Part shown: positions 57,381 through 64,000 of the stretch, piece after piece
Position numbering within the stretch: the stretch's first letter is position 1
Layout of the letters: every line of letters starts with the position of its first letter
Source: Aliivibrio fischeri ATCC 7744 = JCM 18803 = DSM 507
GTDB taxonomy: Bacteria; Pseudomonadota; Gammaproteobacteria; Enterobacterales; Vibrionaceae
DNA length: 64,000 bases
Reading direction: 5' to 3'
Assembly: GCF_023983475.1 (NCBI RefSeq)
Contig: NZ_CP092712.1
Location: 310,001 to 374,000 of the forward strand
Position numbers and translations under genes: made by a program
Notes under the pieces: generated by a model
What the model was told of the DNA's origin: nothing
What the model saw: only the letters and a program-made list of their open reading frames with translations
The model's database searches: none

Positions 57381-58658
57381 CTACATTTCTTTTTCAAGCT
57401 TCTTAGCTTTATCAATCATAGGAGTGATTGTTGACCCTTGTACTAAAATTGAAAAAACAACAACAGAGTAAGTCATTACAAGAATGATTTCTCTAACATC
57501 TATATTCTTTTCGGGGATAACCATAATTCCAGCAGGTATAGCTAGCGCCATTGCTAATGCTAAACCGCCTCTTAAGCCGCCCCAAGTTAAAATACGTACT
57601 GATAATGGGTTGTAAGTTCTAAATCGATTAAAGCCAATGTATGAGATAAATACACTTAAATAACGGCTTGTTAAAACTAAAGGAATAGAAATTGCCATTA
57701 ATATCCAATCTTCTTGATGGAATTGGAATAAAAGCATAGACATACCAATTAATAGGAATAGTACGCCATTGAGGAATTCGTCGACAAGTTCCCAGAAGTG
57801 ATCTAAATGATCTTCACTTTCTTTTGAAAACCCAATAAATCGAGTCCAGTTTCCTATCATAATACCAGAGACAACCATTGCTAGCGGACCTGAAACATGA
57901 AGTACTTCTGCTAGAGCATAACCAGCGGTTGGTATACCAATGGTTAATAGTAGCTCCATTGAATGGTCATTGGTTGAACTTATTAGATAATGGAAAACTA
58001 GCCCAAGAATAAATCCATAGGCGATCCCACCAATGGCTTCTTGGAAGAATAATGCAGTTACACTTCCTACTGTCGGTGTTTCATGACCGAAAGCAATGGT
58101 AAAGAGGGTTACAAAGATAACAAGGCCAAAGCCATCGTTGAATAATGATTCGCCTTCAATTTGAGTTGAGATTCGTTGCGGAGCATTCATCTTTTTAACG
58201 ATAGCAAGAACGGCTATTGGGTCAGTTGGTGATATTAATGCACCAAATAGTAAGCAGTAAATAAGTTCTAAATTAACGCCGATAACATTACAAATTGCCC
58301 ATAAAACAAAGCCGATAAAGAATGTTGAAAATAACGTAGCTCCCAAGGCAAGAACCGTTATTTCCCATTTCTGATCTTTTAAATTTTGTAATTTAATACC
58401 TAAACCACCAGCAAAAAGAAGAAAACCTAAAATACCTTTTAATAAAAAATCTTCAAAGTTAATGTCGGTTAATGTTTCTGTAGCAACTTCTCTAAGGTTA
58501 AACCAGTCATTTTGACCAGCAATGATGATGCCTAATGAAAGCATCATGGATCCGGCAGTAATTGCAATCGTTGTTTGCATTTTTCCTATTTTACTATTGA
58601 AAAATGCGATTAACATTGCAGCTGCTGCGAGAAAGCAGAGTGTGTTATATACGGACAT
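57381..58658 (-). CDS. CPA1-family Na+(K+)/H+ antiporter (NhaP type)
   Basis: A 425-residue protein with about 12-13 membrane segments. The GALISPTDPIAVLAIVKK stretch holds the conserved cation-binding Pro-Thr-Asp-Pro motif and EGESLFNDGFGLVIF holds the ND motif of CPA1 exchangers. LTWGGLRGGLALAMALAIP is the Arg-Gly-Gly helix near the C-terminus. It exchanges sodium or potassium for protons across the inner membrane; ion preference cannot be read. There is no long C-terminal cytosolic tail. It is monocistronic and divergent from metH. Confidence 0.9.
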   Translation of the reverse strand: MSVYNTLCFLAAAAMLIAFFNSKIGKMQTTIAITAGSMMLSLGIIIAGQNDWFNLREVATETLTDINFEDFLLKGILGFLLFAGGLGIKLQNLKDQKWEITVLALGATLFSTFFIGFVLWAICNVIGVNLELIYCLLFGALISPTDPIAVLAIVKKMNAPQRISTQIEGESLFNDGFGLVIFVTLFTIAFGHETPTVGSVTALFFQEAIGGIAYGFILGLVFHYLISSTNDHSMELLLTIGIPTAGYALAEVLHVSGPLAMVVSGIMIGNWTRFIGFSKESEDHLDHFWELVDEFLNGVLFLLIGMSMLLFQFHQEDWILMAISIPLVLTSRYLSVFISYIGFNRFRTYNPLSVRILTWGGLRGGLALAMALAIPAGIMVIPEKNIDVREIILVMTYSVVVFSILVQGSTITPMIDKAKKLEKEM

Positions 58659-58770
58659 TGCTTAACCTCTAGATTCTATTTAATGTAACAAAATGTGATT
58701 TATATCATTTTCCGCTCTATTTGATAAATATCAAATTTTATTTTCGTTTTGGTGAAATAAAAATGCTTTT

Positions 58771-58786
58771 AGACGTCTAGATTTCT
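58771..58786. promoter_or_regulatory. MetJ operator (tandem met boxes) before metH
   Basis: A perfect met box AGACGTCT (58771-58778) is followed directly by AGATTTCT (58779-58786), which matches at six of eight positions. Tandem 8-bp met boxes are the MetJ binding pattern. It lies 54 bases before the metH start. Confidence 0.75.
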
Positions 58787-58839
58787 ATAAAATGTGTGAT
58801 AGGATTGTAACAGAAACGTATTATGGATGAGGTTGTACC

Positions 58840-61800
58840 GTGGCAGGAAGCAATATAAAAGTACAAATAGAAAAGCAACTTTCAGAGCGAATTTTATTGA
58901 TTGATGGTGGTATGGGCACCATGATTCAAGGTTATAAGTTTGAAGAGAAAGATTATAGAGGGGGACGCTTTAATCAATGGCATTGTGATCTTAAAGGTAA
59001 CAATGATTTATTAGTTCTTTCACAACCACAAATTATAAGAGATATACACGAAGCCTATTTAGAAGCTGGTGCTGATATCCTTGAAACTAATACCTTTAAT
59101 GCAACAACTATTGCTATGGCTGATTATGATATGGAAAGCCTTAGTGAAGAGATTAACTTTGAAGCAGCAAAGCTTGCTCGTGAAGTTGCAGATAAATGGA
59201 CAGAAAAAACACCAAACAAACCTCGCTATGTAGCAGGAGTGCTTGGACCAACAAATCGAACTTGTTCTATTTCTCCAGACGTAAATGACCCTGGCTTTCG
59301 TAATGTATCGTTTGATGAATTAGTCGAAGCTTATTCAGAGTCAACTCGAGCACTTATTAGAGGTGGTTCAGATCTTATCCTCATCGAAACTATATTTGAT
59401 ACATTAAATGCTAAAGCGTGTTCTTTTGCTGTTGAATCTGTTTTTGAAGAGCTTGGTATTACTTTGCCTGTTATGATTTCAGGGACCATTACCGATGCAT
59501 CAGGAAGAACATTATCGGGGCAAACAACAGAAGCTTTTTATAATGCATTAAGACATGTAAAACCTATTTCTTTTGGTCTTAACTGTGCACTTGGTCCTGA
59601 TGAATTACGTGAATATGTAAGCGAGCTTTCACGTATTTCTGAATGTTATGTTTCTGCGCACCCAAACGCTGGTTTGCCTAATGCATTTGGTGAGTATGAT
59701 TTATCTCCCGAAGATATGGCTGAGCATGTTGCGGAATGGGCAAGCAGCGGATTTTTAAATCTTATTGGTGGGTGTTGTGGCACCACTCCTGAACATATTC
59801 GTCAAATGGCTTTAGTTGTTGAAGGTGTGAAACCTCGACAATTACCTGAATTACCCGTAGCTTGTCGTCTTTCCGGATTAGAGCCTTTAACAATAGAAAA
59901 AGATTCTTTGTTTATTAATGTTGGTGAACGTACAAATGTTACTGGATCTGCACGTTTTAAACGCTTAATTAAAGAAGAGCTTTATGACGAAGCACTAAGT
60001 GTTGCTCAAGAGCAAGTTGAAAACGGTGCTCAAATTATCGATATCAACATGGATGAAGGCATGCTTGATGCTGAAGCATGTATGGTTCGTTTTTTAAATC
60101 TTTGTGCATCAGAACCTGAAATATCTAAAGTACCAGTGATGGTTGATTCTTCTAAATGGGAAGTAATTGAAGCTGGATTAAAGTGTATTCAAGGTAAGGG
60201 GATAGTTAATTCAATCTCTTTAAAGGAAGGCAAAGAAAAGTTTGTACATCAAGCCAAGTTAATACGTCGTTATGGTGCTGCAGTGATCGTTATGGCTTTT
60301 GATGAAGTTGGCCAAGCGGACACTCGGGAGCGTAAAATTGAAATTTGTACCAATGCCTACAATATTTTAGTTGATGAAGTTGGCTTCCCACCTGAAGATA
60401 TTATTTTTGACCCTAATATTTTTGCGGTTGCTACAGGTATCGATGAACATAATAACTATGCAGTAGACTTTATTGAAGCCGTTGGTGATATAAAGCGAAC
60501 GCTTCCTCATGCAATGATTTCAGGTGGTGTTTCTAACGTCTCTTTTTCTTTCCGTGGAAATAACTACGTTCGTGAAGCTATCCATGCCGTATTTTTATAT
60601 CACTGTTTTAAAAATGGTATGGATATGGGCATCGTAAATGCGGGGCAGCTGGAAATATATGATAACGTACCAGAAGATCTGCGTGAAGCGGTTGAAGATG
60701 TGGTATTGAATCGTCGAGATGATTCTACGGAGCGTTTACTTGATATTGCAACTGAGTATTTAGAACGAGCTGTTGGTAAAGTTGAAGATAAATCTGCTTT
60801 AGAGTGGCGTGACTGGCCTGTTGAAAAACGTCTTGAGCATTCTCTAGTGAAGGGGATAACAGAGTTTATTGTCGAAGATACAGAAGAAGCACGAATCAAT
60901 GCAGAAAGACCAATAGAGGTAATTGAAGGGCCATTGATGGACGGAATGAACGTCGTTGGTGATCTTTTTGGGGAAGGAAAAATGTTCCTTCCCCAAGTAG
61001 TAAAGTCTGCTCGTGTAATGAAACAAGCTGTTGCTCATTTAGAACCGTTTATTAATGCGTCTAAAGAAGTTGGAGCAACAAACGGTAAAATACTTTTAGC
61101 AACAGTAAAAGGTGATGTTCATGATATTGGTAAGAATATCGTTGGCGTGGTTTTACAGTGTAATAACTATGAAATAATTGATCTTGGTGTCATGGTCTCT
61201 TGTGAAACTATCTTAAAAGTAGCCAAAGAAGAAAATGTAGACATCATTGGTTTATCTGGATTAATAACACCATCATTAGATGAAATGGTCCATGTTGCTA
61301 AAGAGATGGAACGACAAGGGTTTGATTTACCATTGTTGATTGGTGGAGCAACAACTTCAAAAGCACATACAGCGGTAAAAATTGAACAAAACTATTCTCA
61401 ACCTGTTGTGTACGTTAATAATGCTTCTCGAGCTGTAGGTGTATGTACTTCATTACTTTCAAATGAACTAAAACCTTCTTTTGTTGAGAAGCTAGATATT
61501 GATTACGAACGTGTTAGAGAGCAGCATAGTCGTAAACAACCGCGAACTAAGCCTGTGACTTTAGAGGTTGCTCGAGCGAATAAAGTCGCTATTGACTGGG
61601 CTTCTTATACACCTCCTGTCCCACTAAAGCCTGGTGTACATATATTTGATAACTTTGATGTTTCAACATTGCGTAATTATATTGATTGGACCCCATTTTT
61701 TATGACGTGGTCTCTTGTTGGAAAATACCCGAAGATCTTAGAGCATGAAGAAGTTGGTGAAGAAGCCAAACGATTATTTAAAGATGCAAATGATCTATTA

Positions 61801-62520
61801 GATCGAGTTGAAAAAGAAGGGTTACTTAAAGCCCGTGGAATGTGTGCGCTATTTCCAGCTTCCAGTGTTGGTGATGATATTGAAGTATATACTGATGAAT
61901 CACGCACTACAGTTGCAAAAGTACTTCATAATTTGCGACAACAAACGGAGAAGCCGAAAGGTTTTAATTATTGTTTATCTGATTATATAGCACCCAAAGA
62001 GTCGGGTAAAAATGATTGGATCGGTGGTTTTGCTGTAACTGGTGGTATTGGTGAGCGTGAACTAGCTGATGAATATAAAGCAAATGGTGATGATTATAAC
62101 GCTATCATGATTCAAGCGGTGGCTGATCGTCTAGCTGAAGCTTTTGCTGAATATTTACATGAAAAAGTACGTAAGGAAATTTGGGGTTACTCTCCTAATG
62201 AGACGCTTTCAAATGATGATTTAATCCGTGAAAAATACCAAGGCATTCGTCCTGCTCCTGGTTACCCAGCTTGTCCTGAACATACAGAAAAAGGGGCTTT
62301 ATGGGAGTTAATGAATGTTGAAGAATCTATTGGAATGTCTTTAACATCAAGCTATGCAATGTGGCCCGGTGCATCTGTGTCAGGAATGTATTTTTCACAC
62401 CCAGATTCTCGTTATTTTGCGATTGCTCAGATTCAGCAAGATCAAGCCGAAAGCTATGCCGATCGTAAAGGTTGGAATATGCTTGAAGCTGAGAAGTGGT
62501 TAGGTCCAAATTTGAATTAA
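58840..62520 (+). CDS. metH: cobalamin-dependent methionine synthase
   Basis: MetH transfers a methyl group from methyltetrahydrofolate to homocysteine via B12. The 1226-residue protein has four modules: a homocysteine domain ([19 protein letters not shown]; zinc cysteines in [11 protein letters not shown] and [12 protein letters not shown]), a folate domain ([18 protein letters not shown]), a B12 domain with the [18 protein letters not shown] base-off histidine motif, and a C-terminal reactivation domain ([20 protein letters not shown]). Length equals E. coli MetH (1227). The start is GTG 58840, with AGG seven bases upstream. A MetJ operator lies upstream. Confidence 0.98.
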   Translation: MAGSNIKVQIEKQLSERILLIDGGMGTMIQGYKFEEKDYRGGRFNQWHCDLKGNNDLLVLSQPQIIRDIHEAYLEAGADILETNTFNATTIAMADYDMESLSEEINFEAAKLAREVADKWTEKTPNKPRYVAGVLGPTNRTCSISPDVNDPGFRNVSFDELVEAYSESTRALIRGGSDLILIETIFDTLNAKACSFAVESVFEELGITLPVMISGTITDASGRTLSGQTTEAFYNALRHVKPISFGLNCALGPDELREYVSELSRISECYVSAHPNAGLPNAFGEYDLSPEDMAEHVAEWASSGFLNLIGGCCGTTPEHIRQMALVVEGVKPRQLPELPVACRLSGLEPLTIEKDSLFINVGERTNVTGSARFKRLIKEELYDEALSVAQEQVENGAQIIDINMDEGMLDAEACMVRFLNLCASEPEISKVPVMVDSSKWEVIEAGLKCIQGKGIVNSISLKEGKEKFVHQAKLIRRYGAAVIVMAFDEVGQADTRERKIEICTNAYNILVDEVGFPPEDIIFDPNIFAVATGIDEHNNYAVDFIEAVGDIKRTLPHAMISGGVSNVSFSFRGNNYVREAIHAVFLYHCFKNGMDMGIVNAGQLEIYDNVPEDLREAVEDVVLNRRDDSTERLLDIATEYLERAVGKVEDKSALEWRDWPVEKRLEHSLVKGITEFIVEDTEEARINAERPIEVIEGPLMDGMNVVGDLFGEGKMFLPQVVKSARVMKQAVAHLEPFINASKEVGATNGKILLATVKGDVHDIGKNIVGVVLQCNNYEIIDLGVMVSCETILKVAKEENVDIIGLSGLITPSLDEMVHVAKEMERQGFDLPLLIGGATTSKAHTAVKIEQNYSQPVVYVNNASRAVGVCTSLLSNELKPSFVEKLDIDYERVREQHSRKQPRTKPVTLEVARANKVAIDWASYTPPVPLKPGVHIFDNFDVSTLRNYIDWTPFFMTWSLVGKYPKILEHEEVGEEAKRLFKDANDLLDRVEKEGLLKARGMCALFPASSVGDDIEVYTDESRTTVAKVLHNLRQQTEKPKGFNYCLSDYIAPKESGKNDWIGGFAVTGGIGERELADEYKANGDDYNAIMIQAVADRLAEAFAEYLHEKVRKEIWGYSPNETLSNDDLIREKYQGIRPAPGYPACPEHTEKGALWELMNVEESIGMSLTSSYAMWPGASVSGMYFSHPDSRYFAIAQIQQDQAESYADRKGWNMLEAEKWLGPNLN

Positions 62521-62542
62521 TAGTCAATTGACCTTTTAAACT

Positions 62543-62576
62543 AAAAAATGCCCATTAAATGTAATGGGCATTTTTG
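62543..62576. terminator. bidirectional terminator between metH and lysC
   Basis: AAATGCCCATTA / TAATGGGCATTT stem with A's before and T's after, between the convergent stops of metH and lysC; it can serve both genes. Confidence 0.88.
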
Positions 62577-62586
62577 TATGTATCAA

Positions 62587-63939
62587 TTATTGTTCAAAAA
62601 GTTCTTTGTGCAAGATTTTAACGGCTTGTTTAGATTCAGACTCATGAAGTAAGAAACATAAGTTATGTTGACTAGCTCCATAACAAATCATACGTAAATT
62701 AAACTCCTCTAAAGTACCAAATACTTGTTTTGCAGAGCCTTTTGAATGACTCATTTTGTTACCTATTAATGCGATTAAACAAAGATTATGTTCAACTTCA
62801 ACAGTACACAATTCTTCTAATTCTTTTTGTGCTTCAAGTGGAAGCTCTGGTGCTTTACCATTGGTGTTTGTTTGATCTAAAGTAAGAGCAACGCTTACTT
62901 CTGAAGTTGTAATTAAATCTACAGAAATTTGGTATTTAGCTAAAATCTTGAAAACTTCAGCTAAGAAGCCATATGCATGGAACATACTTGGGCTATGCAG
63001 TGTTACCATCGTTTGGTTACAACGAAGGGTTAGCGCCCTAAATAAAGGAGTACTATCAACTTTTTCTTTAATCCAAGTGCCTCCTTTTTCAGGTTCTTTT
63101 GATGAACCAACAAAAACAGGAATTTGATGACGAAGCGCAGGGAGAAGTGTTGATGGGTGTAAGATCTTTGCACCGTAGTTTGCCATTTCAGAGGCTTCGC
63201 TAAAGCTAATTTCTGGAATTGGTGACGCTTTAGGAGCAATGCGAGGATCTGTGGTATAAATCCCAGGTACATCAGTCCAAATTTCTAAACCACATGCATT
63301 TACAGACTCAGCAATAAGTGCTGCACTATAGTCACTGCCACCACGGCCCAAAGTCGTTGTATTTCCTTCGCTATCAGAACCAATAAAACCTTGAGTTACC
63401 ACAATCTGTTGCTGACAAAGTGGTGTCAGTTTTTCTTGAGCTAAACGAGATATATCATTAAGTTGTGGTTCACCTTTTCCAAAACGAGAATCAGTGCGCA
63501 AAACAGTGCGAATGTCAAAACGTACTGCAGGGTTTCCTCGCTCAATGAGTAATTGAGTGAATAAGTGAGTAGACATGAGCTCACCACAAGATACGAGATG
63601 ATCGGTTAATTTATCATTTGATTGGGATGTTGCTGTATCTGCTGCTTTTTCAATATCATTCAATATATCTAAGATAGCTTGCTCTGGAATGAGTGGATCT
63701 GCGAGCTGATCTAATACAGAAAAATGAATGGTTTTTAATTCTTCAAGAATTGCTTTTTTTCTGTGATTATCTTGAACGCCATTAGCAAGCTCAACAAGAA
63801 GATTAGTAACGCCAGAGCAGGCGCTAATCACTACAAGGTGAGTATTTGGATTTTGTTCAATGACACTTGCACTTTTCGTCATTGCTTCGAAATTTGCAAC
63901 GCTAGTACCGCCAAATTTGGCAACATTAATAGGGTTCAC
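62587..63939 (-). CDS. lysC: lysine-sensitive aspartokinase III
   Basis: LysC phosphorylates aspartate, the first step toward lysine, threonine and methionine. The 450-residue protein matches E. coli LysC (449). The N-terminal VAKFGGTSVANFEAM is the kinase nucleotide motif, TTLGRGGSDYSAALIAE is the aspartokinase signature, and the C-terminal half has two ACT domains (around SVDLITTSEVSVALTLD and LCLIALIGNKMS) for lysine feedback. It is not fused to homoserine dehydrogenase. Only 61 bases upstream are in the window, so its leader (often a lysine riboswitch in gamma-proteobacteria) cannot be judged. Confidence 0.97.
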   Translation of the reverse strand: MNPINVAKFGGTSVANFEAMTKSASVIEQNPNTHLVVISACSGVTNLLVELANGVQDNHRKKAILEELKTIHFSVLDQLADPLIPEQAILDILNDIEKAADTATSQSNDKLTDHLVSCGELMSTHLFTQLLIERGNPAVRFDIRTVLRTDSRFGKGEPQLNDISRLAQEKLTPLCQQQIVVTQGFIGSDSEGNTTTLGRGGSDYSAALIAESVNACGLEIWTDVPGIYTTDPRIAPKASPIPEISFSEASEMANYGAKILHPSTLLPALRHQIPVFVGSSKEPEKGGTWIKEKVDSTPLFRALTLRCNQTMVTLHSPSMFHAYGFLAEVFKILAKYQISVDLITTSEVSVALTLDQTNTNGKAPELPLEAQKELEELCTVEVEHNLCLIALIGNKMSHSKGSAKQVFGTLEEFNLRMICYGASQHNLCFLLHESESKQAVKILHKELFEQ

Positions 63940-64000
63940 TATCCTGTCTCCGACTACATCCAGTGTAAAAATAAATGTGAAGAAGCGATAGCAATAAGAG

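Noticed and set aside
63940-64000. Lysine riboswitch before lysC
   Set aside because: Only 61 bases upstream of lysC are in the window, too short to show the aptamer. It would need the sequence beyond 64000.

Overview
The window is chromosomal DNA from a member of the Vibrionaceae, most likely Aliivibrio (A. fischeri or a close relative). The evidence is AT-rich coding sequence, vibrio-type gene sets (the zrg zinc locus, a DUF2780 protein, a TIGR04219 outer membrane protein) and 16S rRNA that reads like Aliivibrio. The species is inferred from memory of these families, not from a search. The region is mostly conserved core genome. I see no prophage, integron, CRISPR array or transposase gene. 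Many genes here sit close together in E. coli too (metH, lysC, pgi, zur, dusA, dnaB, alr; and fklB, ytfB, cpdB, ytfJ, ytfK, msrA, tamA, tamB).

Layout. 1-2330: leucine operon on the minus strand (partial leuB, leuA) with its promoter, leader peptide and attenuator. 2450-7626: a TetR regulator with two identical palindromic operators, then an RND efflux adaptor and pump in overlapping frames. 7638-14154: a DUF481 outer membrane protein, dnaB, alr, a POTRA-less Omp85-type barrel and pgi. 14155-14505: a non-coding stretch with a 162-bp inverted-repeat (MITE-like) element and ten tandem 7-bp repeats. 14506-17430: cheX-like gene, zur, dusA and a TIGR04219 barrel. 17591-22255: a small protein and the sulfite-reduction operon cysJIH. 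22340-28405: DUF2780 protein, fklB, ytfB, an EamA transporter, elaA, a Crp/Fnr regulator and cpdB. 28815-33557: the sulfate-activation operon cysD-cysN-SLC13 permease-cysC. 33641-34833: a TIGR03899 protein and a probable 30-residue membrane protein. 34848-38396: the zrg-type zinc-uptake operon behind a good Zur box. 38413-45652: ytfJ, ytfK, msrA, tamA and tamB.

45653-57017 holds two complete rRNA operons in tandem. The first carries tRNA-Glu in its spacer; the second carries tRNA-Ile and tRNA-Ala, with tRNA-Asp after the 5S gene. Two decayed copies of the tRNA-Asp unit follow. The window closes with a CPA1 Na+/H+ antiporter, metH behind a MetJ box, and lysC.

Functional links: cysDNC, the SLC13 permease and cysJIH together take sulfate to sulfide, and metH and lysC belong to the aspartate/methionine family. 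Zur, encoded near 15 kb, probably represses the zrg operon at 34.8-38.4 kb through the site at 38374-38396. TamA and TamB form one envelope machine. The least explained items are the degenerate tRNA-Asp repeats, the 30-residue ORF with repeats that could pair alternatively, the tandem 7-bp repeat, and the twin operators before the efflux operon.
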